A DNA stretch of 35,161 bases from an uncultured Kangiellaceae bacterium (GTDB lineage Bacteria; Pseudomonadota; Gammaproteobacteria; Enterobacterales; Kangiellaceae): assembly GCA_905479925.1 (NCBI GenBank), contig CAJQOL010000129.1:1-35161 (forward strand). The letters are read 5' to 3'. Shown in pieces: positions 1 through 10,218 of this stretch (position 1 is the stretch's first letter; each line of letters starts with the position of its first letter). The notes beneath the pieces are model-generated. The model ran no database searches. It was not told the origin of the DNA and worked only from the letters and a program-made list of their open reading frames with translations. The position numbers were made by a program, and so were the translations under genes.

Positions 1-3000
1 ACTAATGTATTTCAGCGATGCCGAAATAGAATCATCGATTTTTTTACCTGGTTGACTGGCCACTGTATCTGCTAATACGTAATTTCTTAGCTTTGAACTC
101 TTGCCATATAATGTTAGTGCTTGAATATCTGAACCGCTTAACAACTGTTGCCAAAATAGAAAACCTTGCTGACTTGGCATAGGAACCATGCCTGTTTTCA
201 ACTCGACCATATCGATGTCGTCTTGTGAAAGCTTCATCCCACCGGTTTGCCACAGTGGCCAATTAATCGATAGTGTTTGTCCTCCTCGTTGCTCGATATC
301 GCGTTTGGATGTTCTAGCTTCCGCAAATGCGTCCATAAAATGGTTAGCGAATGCATAGTCACTTTGGCCTAAGTTGCCAAAAGCACCACTTACGGAAGAA
401 AACATTATAAACCAATCTAAGTCTTCATTTCTTGATGCACTATCTAGGTTGACTGTACCCTTAATTTTTGGACTGACTACCGATTTAAATTCGTCAACTG
501 TTTTGTTAAAAATAAAAGTGTCTCGGTTAATTCCCGCACTGTGAATAATCCCATTAATCTGTTTAAAGTGTTTCTTTGCGGTTTGTAGAACATGCTTAAC
601 ATCTTCAATTTTTTCAACATCAGCTTGTATATATATCACTTCAGACTTACCCTGACGAAGCATCTCTAAGCGCTGTCTATTCTCCGGTGTTAGCTCCGAG
701 CGCCCAAACAATATCAAGTTAGCATGATAGTTTACAACTAAATGTTCACTGAAAAGATAACCTAAACCTCCGAGCCCGCCGCTAAGAATATAACTGCCCC
801 GCTGTTTAATATTTATTATTTCTCGGTCCTTAAATGGTGAAGGTCGCTCAAAATATTTTTTAACGAAGCGCTTGTTAGAATTGCCATTCTGAGGTGTTAG
901 GTAGCGAACTTCTGCATCCTCCCAGCTAGTATCAGTTAATTCATCAAGCGCTATAGAATGGAGTTTAGAAATTGAGCTTGGTTGGCCATCATAGACAGAG
1001 ATCTGTTTAGCAACGTACTTTGAATTTTCTAGCATAAGACTCTTGAAAAATCCGACTAAACCACTATTCATGGAATCAGAAACCAAATCGCGGGCAGAGC
1101 AAATTGACAAAATTTTTACGGGCTTTTGAATTTTTTGTTTCATCAATGTTTGACATAAGGTCAATAGTGCCAAAACGCCCCGTTTGACCTGATGGTCAAC
1201 CATTTCGCTCTGTCGATCTAACGAGATGTTAGAATATGTTTTCTCTCCTATGTCGTGGTGAATTACTGTTAAGCCAGTTTTTTGATGTAGATCAAGGCTT
1301 TTCAAAAACTTATCGAGATTTTTCTCGCCGGCAAAATCAAGAATAGGTTCATCGGCATTGCTTTGACTAGAAGCCGCGCCGGTATTCAGCCAGACGACAA
1401 GGTTTTCACTCAGAGTCATTTTAGCTAGACGGTAAAATTCTTCTTCTGTTCCTAGTACCAATATCAACTCATTCTTTTTTACCTTTAGTTCTGCTTTCGG
1501 TATTTGCATCGGCTTCCATTCAGGTATGAATAGAATCTTTTGATTTTCTTCTTGTGGTATTTTATTTGAAAGAGTAGTCATCGATTGAGGTTCGCTAACT
1601 GGCACATCAGACTTGATATCTAGCCAGTATTTTTGCTTGGAAAATGGATAGGTCGGCAGGCTAATACGTTTTGGTTTACTTTCCTGATAGAGTTTGTTCC
1701 AATCTATATCAAAACCACTGACCCATATTTTTGCTAGTTGCACAAACTGTTTCCGTTCAATCAATCTATCAATGTCTTGTTTATCCTTCTCATCTTCACT
1801 TATGTGAGAAACATGTCCTTGAAGTAAATTGCGGTCGTCCCGTTTAGAGTCGCTAGACGGTATTAAAAAGTCAGCTAGTTGTTCTTCAAGCTGCGCTATC
1901 GAATTAACTACAAAAGCTAATCGATGTTTCATCGCGGCTCTACCAATCTGTAAAGTGAAAGACAGATCCATCAAACTAAGCGTGTTTGGTGTGCCAGTTA
2001 GGTCCGGTTGCTGTTGACAATATCCGAATAACTCGCTGACTTTTTGTTCTAATTGTTGCTCCGTTCTAGCAGATAAAGGAACAATAGCAGTCTGGTTAAA
2101 CTTACGAGCTAGAGATTCATTTTGAACGCCATCAGACGACTCATACTCCTCAACGATTAAATGGGCATTTGTACCGCTAAATCCGAATGAGCTCACTGCG
2201 GCGCGTCGCCGCGTACCTTGAGCGACTCCCCATTCATGTTTTTTCTTTGCAATATAAAAAGGTGAATCAGCAAAGTCAAACAGACTGTTCTCATTTTCAA
2301 CATGTAGGCTAGGGACGATTGTACGATTACGCATTGACAATAGCACTTTGTGCACACTCGCGACGCCAGCGGCACCTGAAGTGTGACCAATATTACTTTT
2401 CACCGAACCTAAAGCACAATAATTTTTCTTGCTGGTTTTCTCACTAAACACTGTGCCTAATGCTTCTAACTCAATCGGGTCACCGAGTTTAGTACCCGTA
2501 CCATGAGTTTCTACGTAACTAATAGTTTCAGGGTCAATATTAAATTTATTATAGAGTTCACGTTCCAATTCAATCTGGCTATTAACACTTGGCGCTGTAA
2601 TACCATTGGTCTTGCCGTCCTGGTTTATTGCGGAACCTAGTATTACGCCGTGAATACTATCATGGTCATTTTCAGCATCGCTAAGTCGTTTCAGAACAAC
2701 CGCACCAACCCCCTCTCCAGGGACAAAACCGTTGGCTGAATTATCGAATGTTTTGCACTGTCCGTCTGGTGATAACATCCCAGCCTGGCACATACCGAGG
2801 TAAGAGTCGGATGTTAAGTACAAACTCACGCCACCGGCCAATGCCATATCTATTTCACCATTTAGCAATGCCTGAGACGCTAAGTGAATGGTAACCAAAG
2901 ATGATGAACAAGCGGTGTCAATTGGAATAGCGGGCCCTTTTAGATTAAGGTAATAGGCAATTCTTGCTGCACCAATAGCAAAACTATTGGCAGTAGTATC

Positions 3001-3415
3001 GACGTTACCTGAGGTATCTTTTGCGAGTAGTTGTGAATAATCGCTGCTCATAATGCCTAGATATACACCGCATTTTCTATTGCTTAGCGACTCATTAGCG
3101 TAGCCCGCATCTTCGAACGCTTTGTAAGCTTCTTGCATGAATATTCTATGTTGCGGGTCCATGCTCTCAGCTTCCGCTGGAGATATCTGAAAGAATAATG
3201 GATCAAAGCATTCAATATCATCTAACTTACCTAACCACTTTGAATATATTTTGCCTTCTTTAGTAGGGTCCGGATCAAAATACTGGTTTACATCCCAACG
3301 AGAACTAGGGATTTCAACAACCGAGTTTTTTCCTTGCACCAGGTTGGTCCAATAATCATTTAGATCAATCGCCTCCGGATACCTTCCCGACATTCCAATA
3401 ATTGCAATTTTTTCC
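1..3415 (-). other. Module 7: KS7-KR, truncated by the window edge
   Basis: KS7 (about 3414-2150; DTACSSS, Cys2437, ETHGTGTKLGDP, KSNIGH) is more divergent from KS3 and KS5 than they are from each other, although it too follows a branching module. After the post-KS linker (LPTYPF near 1650) there is no DH. A structural KR half (about 1560-840) and the catalytic half (SGGLGGLG near 798, FSSVSG, Tyr3288 at 357) follow. The NRD site and Phe at Tyr-8 suggest a B-type KR. The module should leave a beta-hydroxyl. An ACP is expected beyond position 1. Confidence 0.9.
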
Positions 3416-6400
3416 CGTGGTTGTTCGACATTCGACGGTGGGACCGGCTGACTAGGAGTTGTAAATAGCTTGCTTTTTTTGCTCCTATTGTGTCTCTTCA
3501 AGAGAGGAATGTTAACGGTAATTTGACCGACATTTTGGTTCGTTAAGCGACTAATTTGTGGTAATTTGATGACTGGCTGCTGACTTGATTTTGGGTGAGG
3601 TTCGGTCTTGTTGATTTCCCCCTGACTTGCTTTAGCGTTTTTATCGTGGTGTGGCAGTTTTAATAACTCAGAACGAATATATTCGCTTAGTTGGTTAATA
3701 TTAGAGTAGTCGTACACTCGTGTTGCCGAGATCGAAAGTGCGAGCTGTTTGTTGATACTATTAACCCATTCGACGCCGACTATGGAGTCTAATCCCAAAT
3801 CAATAAACGACTTTTCTTCTTCAATCTCTTCCACCTCCATATAAAGTGCATCGGCAAGACTTGATTTAAGTCGCTGTTTAAGCTGCTCTAAGGAGAAACC
3901 TATTTCATCGGCAACGGGTTTATTAAAATCAAAATCGATAGTTTTTGAGTTGACGACGTGTTCCTCCTTCAAGGATAACTTTCGAGTCATTGTCGATTGA
4001 CTCATATCGTTAGCTAAATCAATTTCTTTTTCTAGATATAGGCTCAACTCAATCACATTGGAGTAATCATAGACTCGGGTCGCTGAAATCTTTAGACCGT
4101 ATTGCTTATTAATACTATTAACCCACTCAACACCAACGATGGAATCTAGTCCCAAATCGATAAAAGGGCGTCGAGCGTCAATTTCGTCGATAGTCAAATA
4201 CAAAGCATCTGCCAAACTTTGTTTAAGCTCACTGCGAAGCAAAGCGATTGATTTTTTCGACTCTTGTTGAGTGCGATTTATAATATCAGTATCTAGTGAT
4301 TGTTCTGTACGGGCGATTTTTGGTTCCTGCCTCAAAGAGGAATATGACTTTGATAAGCTGGACGATGGAATGCTTGTTATGGGAGTCTCTAATAGTTGAA
4401 TCCCTTTCGGTTTTGCTATGTTCTGTTGAGTGTCAGAAAACTGATTGACGGATTGGTTTAATGTAAGATTAATTGAGTCAGGTTTATCAAAAACCGGCTG
4501 TAGTAGAGTCGAATCTATCCTAGCAATATTGATGGTGGTAGTCGGGGGATTCATTAGTAATCCACCTGATTCTGAGGTTCCCGCTAACTGCAGCCCAATT
4601 ATTTGAGCAAAAACTTCTCCGTGTTGATTGAAAAGAACTAAATCAATCGATAGGTGTGTGTATTCATTAGTGTTGGTCAGATTTTCAGAATCGACTATTT
4701 GTATCCAAACAGATGCACTTTGCTCTAAAGGTCGATAAAATTCCATGGCAGCAATTGATGACTCTATATACTCTTGTCCTAGCCTAACGTTAGATCGGCT
4801 AACGAATTGTCCAAGCGCTTCGTTCAAACCCTCCAGTAAATTTGAATCGGTAAAAAACGAAGGCTTTTGAGGTTTACTATCTGCGGTTGTTGATACCTTA
4901 TTAGCACGGTTGATCTCAGCAAACAATTGATTTTTGACTTGGAAACAGTGTTTTAGATTTTCACTGATATAGGTGGCGTCCTCGAATCGTTTTAAGTCAA
5001 TTTTTACTTGTGAAATGTCTATTTTGTTTGCTCGCGCGTCGTTAGTCAATTCCGCTGTTCCTTGGCAATGAACGAGATCCGAATTTTCCATAGAGGCATC
5101 TATTACCATATCTTTTAGGTGGCTACTATAGACATCGAAGTCGACACTATTACCATTGTCGTCAAAATATAATTCCACTTGCAACGGTACTTTCATTTGC
5201 GCACTAAATGGCGCTCCCCATACAACGTTAGTTAAACGGAATGCGGAAAACTCTTGGGCACTTGGTATACTACGTACGATCGCCTCACGAACCATTTCTA
5301 AATACGCAAAAGAGGACAGACATTTTGGAACAAGGGAGTCGTGATTAGGTTGTTCCATGTTGCCTAAAGATTGCTCGGTAAAAAAAGATTCATTACCCGA
5401 AAAAATAGACTGGTAACTTTGCTTGTAAAAGTCAGAGATATTAGTGTGTAATAGCGGGTGAAGTGATTTAGTGTCTACAGCTGAATCACTCGATTTAAGT
5501 ATTGCTAGAGGACCAGTAGTCAAAGTATCAGTCCAATATTTCTCGTTAGCAAATGGATAACTTGGTAAGCTCAGCGTTGTAACACTTCTTGCTGAATATA
5601 GCCTTTGCCACGCTAACTCCACCCCTTTCACCCACAAGCTCGCTAGCTTTGATAATTTCTTTTGAACGAACCATTTTTCAATCGTTTCCTGAAAATCATC
5701 GTCATTATCGACAAATGCGAATGGGTTCTGGTCGTTCCCTGATTGGCCTTCGAAGATATCATTCAATGACCTCCTATCATTACTTTCAGAATAGTCCGAA
5801 AGCATTTCGATTAATTGTTGAGATGAATTAACTACTAATGCCAACCGCTCTGTCATCGCTTCGCGTCCGACTTGTAACGTATATGCTATTGACTCCAAGT
5901 CAACTACGTCATTTGTCGTCTGTACGTATTCTAATAATTCTGTGGCTTTTTGTTTAAGTTGCGATTGAGTTCTAGCTGACAAAATAATAGCTACTGAAAT
6001 ACTAGGCTTTAGCTCAAGCTGAGGCTGTATATATTCTTGCACGACAATATGGGCATTAGAACCGCCGGCGCCAAATGACGATAGTCCTGCTATTCGTGGC
6101 AGCGCTTGTCCATCTATCTCAGGTGTTTTCCAATCAGTTAATTCTTGGTTCACCAAAAATGGAGTTTTATCAAAATCTATATGTGGGTTGAGAGTTTCCG
6201 AGTGTAAAGATGGCACTATTTTCTTGTATTTCATTTGCAATAAAATTTTTGTCAAGCCTGCTATACCCGCAGCGGACTCACAATGGCCAATATTCGACTT
6301 TGCGGAACCAATTAAGCAGCTCCCAAATTCTCTTTTCTGATTTGTTCCACCGTTGGTAAAGGCTTTGCTAAGCGCAGCGATTTCTATTGGGTCACCCAAT

Positions 6401-9400
6401 TGAGTACCAGTACCGTGTGCTTCAATATAGCTGATACGTTGGGGATCAATTTTCGCTTGATCTAATGCTTCACTAATTACAGCTGCTTGAGCTTGCGGGT
6501 TAGGTACGGTGTATCCGTTAGTTTTTCCGCCATGATTAAGCGAGCTACCTTTAATTACCGCATAGATGAGATTACCGTCCCTCTTTGCTTCAGACAGTCT
6601 CTTTAAAACAACGACTCCAACCCCTTCTCCCGGAATATAACCGTCCCCGCCCTCTCCAAAACTCTGACAAACGCCGTTACTGGAAATGAACTGACCAGCA
6701 CTTAGAATCATATATTTACTGGGACTTATACTGACATTCACGCCTCCAGCAATCCCCAAATCCGTCACACCGTACTTTAGATCTTGACACGCCAAGTGAA
6801 TAGCCGTTAAAGAAGATGAACACATTGTATCTAACGTCATGCTTGGGCCGTGAAGGTTCAAAAAATACGAAACACGGTTTGCAATACTTGCGAGACTGCC
6901 CGATAAGTTATATTCCCCATACATGACTCCGGTGTAAACACCGACCTGAGCGTTTAGCCCTTCACGCGGTAACTGTAACGAAGCACGAGTGTAACCTGCG
7001 TCTTCAATAGCCATCCAACTGTGTTGTAAAAATAACCTCTCTTGGGGGTCAATATAGAATGCTTCGCGTGGTGAAATATTAAAAAATCTTGGATCAAATT
7101 CGTCGACTCCTTTAATAAAACCTCCCCATTTACTGTAATGACGACCTTCTTCTAATCGGTCGTCACTATAATAATCCTGCCATTGCCAACGATCTTTTGG
7201 TACTTCTTCAATACAGTTTTTGCCTTTCTGAAGATTTTGCCAATACTCGTCTATATTTATCGCTTGAGGGTACCTGCCGCTTAAACCCACAATTGCGATC
7301 GATTGTTCAATTTGCGAGCGTTTCTCTGACTTCACACTAGATATCAAATCACTGGTAAATTGCTGATTTGCCGAAAATCGCTGGCGTCTAACTCGTCGCG
7401 GTTTAGCGAGCGATGGAGATGGCTCGTCAGGCTGGTTTGAATTAATCGCTTTAACCTCAGAAGCTCCTGCTACTATGGTACGTTCCTCTATGCCCGGTTC
7501 AAAAAGCGAGTTCAATGTATCTTTGTGGGATTGGATAAAATACAGACTTAGATCTCGTATGGATTGATATTCAAACAAGAGTGTCTTGGATAAATTGCCA
7601 AACGTTTTTTCCAATTGGCTGGTAAAATTCATCGCCAAAATAGAATTAATTCCATATTCTTCTAGTGGTGATGCTGGATTGATTTTAGAAGGAGAAATTT
7701 TCACCAACAATGAAAACTCAGATTTAAGATAGTTCTGTGTATCTTCAAGAATCGTATTTGAATCCGGAGTATCCAACCTCGCGTTAGCCATATTCAAACT
7801 ATCGGTATTATTTGATATTTGTGCTAGGTCGGCAGTTTTTTCCTGCTTACCCTCCAGTGGAGTGTCGGCTATCGTTTGCTCTCGATTATCAAGAAGGGCA
7901 GCCTTAAACTGTTCAATATCACCTTCAGCCACTAAGAATTGATCTTCGGGTAGCGCTAGACAATGACTAAATAGCGATATTCCAGTTTCACTTTTCATCG
8001 GACATAGCCCTGTAGAATAACGGAGTATTTCTAGCGCATCATCTTGGACCTGCATTCCTCCTTCTTGCCAAAGAGACCAGTTGATGGATACTGTTTTTCC
8101 AAATCGTTCGCCAGACTTTTGTAGACTATTTCTATAGGACGAGAATTGGTCCATAAATCCATTCGCGGCGGCATAATCCGCTTGACCCAAATTACCAAAT
8201 ACAGCGACACTTGACGAAAAAAGTACCAGAAAATCTAAATCTATTTCTCGACAAGCTTGGTCCAGGTTAACACTTCCCATTACTTTTGGTGCCAATACCT
8301 CTAAAAATTCTTGTTCGCTCTTATTTAGGATAAAGTTATCGACGTTGTAGCCGGCACAGTGCAGGATGCCGTTAAGTCCGGAAAAATCGGAATCTATGGT
8401 ACTGATCAGCTTCTCGACTTGGTGCAGGTCATAAAGATCAAGCTGGCAATAACTAACTCGTCCTTTCTTTGTAGAAAGTGTGTCTAACAACTCTTGTTTA
8501 GCACTGTCTAGTTCCCCCCTCCCCGTAATAAATACTCTCGCTCGTTTGGTTTGCTGTAGAATGTATTGAGTGAATATTTGACCAACGCCACCTAGTCCTC
8601 CGGTAATTAGGTATACACCACCTTCTTTAAAGGCAACATCAGACAAATCTGATTCTAATGATTTGCTACGTTCCTCTGTCCAACGTAAAACACTTCTTTG
8701 CGCACCGTCATATCTCACTATTCCGTCCATTGACTGAACTTTTTCGGCCTCAAGAATTGTACAAAGCCTGTCTACACTTACTGACGAATTCACGACAATA
8801 ATTTGCCCAGTAAAACTAGAATTCTCTAGGGCTGCTGTTTTCAACAATCCTGTAAGGCCTAGTAGTAAAGAGTCACCTTGTTCATCGGCAATAACAATTT
8901 GAAAAAAGTTGTTTTGTTTAGACTTTTCTTCTATAACAATTTTCAATTTGCGAAATACAGTAAGTGCTGCGTCTTGAAAGCTCTTGACTAGACTTTGGCT
9001 ATTATTATTCAAAGATGAACCACTAACCGGCCACAACTTCTGTAAAATTTCTTCAGGTAGGACGCTGATAGAGGTGCTAATCAGAATGTGCGTTTGGTAA
9101 GAAGCCTGAATCTCATTAGGAACTGTCGCGAAGTTTTTCTCCTCGTTCCATTGATAGGTTGCGACTAAACTATTGGTTTTATTTTCATTAATTTTTTTAA
9201 CCTCAGCCGGAGGCGTCAGCTCACGGGTACTAAACCCTCTCAATTGAACGCAGACGACACCACTTTGGTCGAATAAGTCAATATCCAATTTGGTCACGTT
9301 ATCCTGTACCGATGAATCATCAGAATAGCGCACCCAGACATACATGCGATCGTTTAATCGATTAAATAATCTTAGCGACTCCAAAGCAAAAGGAACAGAT

Positions 9401-10218
9401 GCTTGATAAGTACCGTCATGTAGGTCTTCCACGAGCCCTAAAGTAGACTGAAGTGCGCTGTCTAGAATACTCGGATTTAATTGATAGCTGGCTTTTTCTC
9501 CCTGAACGACGTCGGGTAGTTTTACCAGCGCAAGCAATTGATTTTTACCTTTAAAGACTTCTTCGATTCCTCTGTGCGCTGGGCCGTAGTGTAACCCCAT
9601 ATTTGCAAAGGCTGAATAGAAGTCTGATGCAGGTAAACTTTTCGGATTCATTTGATTTTTTAATTTTAGAATGTCACAAATTTCTGAATCACTTTCCGGA
9701 ACGTAAATCGCTTGTCCTTGGCAATGGATAATATCTTGCCCTTCTCGTTCACTAAATATTTCATAATCAATTTGTTCGACAGCTTTTTCTCCGTCGACCA
9801 ATAAAGCAATATCGACTTGTTTTTTATCTTTTACAATAATTGGAAAGGCCCAGATAATATTGCGCAACTCAATCACGCCCATCTTTTCCTCGTCAGGTAA
9901 TGCATCTTCTATCGCCGCAAGCGCCATTTCCAAATACGCTACACCGGGCAGTATTTTCTGTTTCGTATTTTTATCATTCGATTCCTGAACGATTGTTACT
10001 TGGTGATCATTGAGAAAAAACTCATTTCCGTCAAAAGTAGAGCTATATTTCTGCTCGTTCAGATCAGACGTATTTTTATGCAACAATGGATGAATAATAC
10101 TCGTAGATGCACTAGAGCCTTTATTATTAGTAAATTCCTCCACAAGAGACAAAGCATTGGCTTTAGACAGTCTTTTACTCTTTAGTTCCTTGACTACATA
10201 TTCTATAAAATCAATCAT
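1..10218 (-). CDS. Trans-AT polyketide synthase, third protein (3' partial)
   Basis: The frame has no stop before the left edge, giving 3406 codons. It was confirmed in one frame at KR, KS6, both tandem ACPs, KS7 and the last codons. Order: docking segment starting MIDFIEYVVKELKSKRLSK (a common start in trans-AT PKS proteins), DH (His72, Asp253), KR (Tyr682), ACP (Ser859, preceded by Asn instead of Asp), KS6 (Cys1133), DH° (Gln1616 at the His position), two ACPs (Ser2026 and Ser2145, each with Trp at +6), KS7 (Cys2437), and a KR with its N-terminal structural half (GGLGGLG, Tyr3288). The DH-KR-ACP completes module 5, whose KS ends the second protein. Module 6 is a beta-branching module without in-line ECHs, and module 7 leaves a hydroxyl. 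The start at 10218 fits the docking motif and a GGTAGAG Shine-Dalgarno-like site 9 bases upstream. An ACP should follow beyond position 1. Confidence 0.96.
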   Translation of the reverse strand, partial: MIDFIEYVVKELKSKRLSKANALSLVEEFTNNKGSSASTSIIHPLLHKNTSDLNEQKYSSTFDGNEFFLNDHQVTIVQESNDKNTKQKILPGVAYLEMALAAIEDALPDEEKMGVIELRNIIWAFPIIVKDKKQVDIALLVDGEKAVEQIDYEIFSEREGQDIIHCQGQAIYVPESDSEICDILKLKNQMNPKSLPASDFYSAFANMGLHYGPAHRGIEEVFKGKNQLLALVKLPDVVQGEKASYQLNPSILDSALQSTLGLVEDLHDGTYQASVPFALESLRLFNRLNDRMYVWVRYSDDSSVQDNVTKLDIDLFDQSGVVCVQLRGFSTRELTPPAEVKKINENKTNSLVATYQWNEEKNFATVPNEIQASYQTHILISTSISVLPEEILQKLWPVSGSSLNNNSQSLVKSFQDAALTVFRKLKIVIEEKSKQNNFFQIVIADEQGDSLLLGLTGLLKTAALENSSFTGQIIVVNSSVSVDRLCTILEAEKVQSMDGIVRYDGAQRSVLRWTEERSKSLESDLSDVAFKEGGVYLITGGLGGVGQIFTQYILQQTKRARVFITGRGELDSAKQELLDTLSTKKGRVSYCQLDLYDLHQVEKLISTIDSDFSGLNGILHCAGYNVDNFILNKSEQEFLEVLAPKVMGSVNLDQACREIDLDFLVLFSSSVAVFGNLGQADYAAANGFMDQFSSYRNSLQKSGERFGKTVSINWSLWQEGGMQVQDDALEILRYSTGLCPMKSETGISLFSHCLALPEDQFLVAEGDIEQFKAALLDNREQTIADTPLEGKQEKTADLAQISNNTDSLNMANARLDTPDSNTILEDTQNYLKSEFSLLVKISPSKINPASPLEEYGINSILAMNFTSQLEKTFGNLSKTLLFEYQSIRDLSLYFIQSHKDTLNSLFEPGIEERTIVAGASEVKAINSNQPDEPSPSLAKPRRVRRQRFSANQQFTSDLISSVKSEKRSQIEQSIAIVGLSGRYPQAINIDEYWQNLQKGKNCIEEVPKDRWQWQDYYSDDRLEEGRHYSKWGGFIKGVDEFDPRFFNISPREAFYIDPQERLFLQHSWMAIEDAGYTRASLQLPREGLNAQVGVYTGVMYGEYNLSGSLASIANRVSYFLNLHGPSMTLDTMCSSSLTAIHLACQDLKYGVTDLGIAGGVNVSISPSKYMILSAGQFISSNGVCQSFGEGGDGYIPGEGVGVVVLKRLSEAKRDGNLIYAVIKGSSLNHGGKTNGYTVPNPQAQAAVISEALDQAKIDPQRISYIEAHGTGTQLGDPIEIAALSKAFTNGGTNQKREFGSCLIGSAKSNIGHCESAAGIAGLTKILLQMKYKKIVPSLHSETLNPHIDFDKTPFLVNQELTDWKTPEIDGQALPRIAGLSSFGAGGSNAHIVVQEYIQPQLELKPSISVAIILSARTQSQLKQKATELLEYVQTTNDVVDLESIAYTLQVGREAMTERLALVVNSSQQLIEMLSDYSESNDRRSLNDIFEGQSGNDQNPFAFVDNDDDFQETIEKWFVQKKLSKLASLWVKGVELAWQRLYSARSVTTLSLPSYPFANEKYWTDTLTTGPLAILKSSDSAVDTKSLHPLLHTNISDFYKQSYQSIFSGNESFFTEQSLGNMEQPNHDSLVPKCLSSFAYLEMVREAIVRSIPSAQEFSAFRLTNVVWGAPFSAQMKVPLQVELYFDDNGNSVDFDVYSSHLKDMVIDASMENSDLVHCQGTAELTNDARANKIDISQVKIDLKRFEDATYISENLKHCFQVKNQLFAEINRANKVSTTADSKPQKPSFFTDSNLLEGLNEALGQFVSRSNVRLGQEYIESSIAAMEFYRPLEQSASVWIQIVDSENLTNTNEYTHLSIDLVLFNQHGEVFAQIIGLQLAGTSESGGLLMNPPTTTINIARIDSTLLQPVFDKPDSINLTLNQSVNQFSDTQQNIAKPKGIQLLETPITSIPSSSLSKSYSSLRQEPKIARTEQSLDTDIINRTQQESKKSIALLRSELKQSLADALYLTIDEIDARRPFIDLGLDSIVGVEWVNSINKQYGLKISATRVYDYSNVIELSLYLEKEIDLANDMSQSTMTRKLSLKEEHVVNSKTIDFDFNKPVADEIGFSLEQLKQRLKSSLADALYMEVEEIEEEKSFIDLGLDSIVGVEWVNSINKQLALSISATRVYDYSNINQLSEYIRSELLKLPHHDKNAKASQGEINKTEPHPKSSQQPVIKLPQISRLTNQNVGQITVNIPLLKRHNRSKKSKLFTTPSQPVPPSNVEQPREKIAIIGMSGRYPEAIDLNDYWTNLVQGKNSVVEIPSSRWDVNQYFDPDPTKEGKIYSKWLGKLDDIECFDPLFFQISPAEAESMDPQHRIFMQEAYKAFEDAGYANESLSNRKCGVYLGIMSSDYSQLLAKDTSGNVDTTANSFAIGAARIAYYLNLKGPAIPIDTACSSSLVTIHLASQALLNGEIDMALAGGVSLYLTSDSYLGMCQAGMLSPDGQCKTFDNSANGFVPGEGVGAVVLKRLSDAENDHDSIHGVILGSAINQDGKTNGITAPSVNSQIELERELYNKFNIDPETISYVETHGTGTKLGDPIELEALGTVFSEKTSKKNYCALGSVKSNIGHTSGAAGVASVHKVLLSMRNRTIVPSLHVENENSLFDFADSPFYIAKKKHEWGVAQGTRRRAAVSSFGFSGTNAHLIVEEYESSDGVQNESLARKFNQTAIVPLSARTEQQLEQKVSELFGYCQQQPDLTGTPNTLSLMDLSFTLQIGRAAMKHRLAFVVNSIAQLEEQLADFLIPSSDSKRDDRNLLQGHVSHISEDEKDKQDIDRLIERKQFVQLAKIWVSGFDIDWNKLYQESKPKRISLPTYPFSKQKYWLDIKSDVPVSEPQSMTTLSNKIPQEENQKILFIPEWKPMQIPKAELKVKKNELILVLGTEEEFYRLAKMTLSENLVVWLNTGAASSQSNADEPILDFAGEKNLDKFLKSLDLHQKTGLTVIHHDIGEKTYSNISLDRQSEMVDHQVKRGVLALLTLCQTLMKQKIQKPVKILSICSARDLVSDSMNSGLVGFFKSLMLENSKYVAKQISVYDGQPSSISKLHSIALDELTDTSWEDAEVRYLTPQNGNSNKRFVKKYFERPSPFKDREIINIKQRGSYILSGGLGGLGYLFSEHLVVNYHANLILFGRSELTPENRQRLEMLRQGKSEVIYIQADVEKIEDVKHVLQTAKKHFKQINGIIHSAGINRDTFIFNKTVDEFKSVVSPKIKGTVNLDSASRNEDLDWFIMFSSVSGAFGNLGQSDYAFANHFMDAFAEARTSKRDIEQRGGQTLSINWPLWQTGGMKLSQDDIDMVELKTGMVPMPSQQGFLFWQQLLSGSDIQALTLYGKSSKLRNYVLADTVASQPGKKIDDSISASLKYIS
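3660..7310 (-). other. Module 6: KS6-DH°-ACP-ACP (predicted beta-branching, no in-line ECH)
   Basis: KS6 (about 7305-6030) has TMCSSS (Cys1133). The DH fold (about 5464-4590) has lost its His (FFTEQSLG, Gln1616) and its Asp motif (LLEGLNEAL, Glu for Asp). A linker of about 110 residues leads directly to two ACPs (about 4245-4020 and 3890-3660). Both read GLDSIVGVEW with Trp at +6 (Ser2026, Ser2145). No KR or ECH is present. Beta-branching here must rely wholly on enzymes acting in trans, or on ECH domains of the neighbouring modules. Confidence 0.88.

Noticed and set aside
1-10218. Region read as several separate or frameshifted PKS genes
   Set aside because: The codon phase is identical at the DH, KR, KS6, tandem ACPs, KS7 and the last codon, and each translated stretch is a proper domain. 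It is one open frame without a stop in the window.
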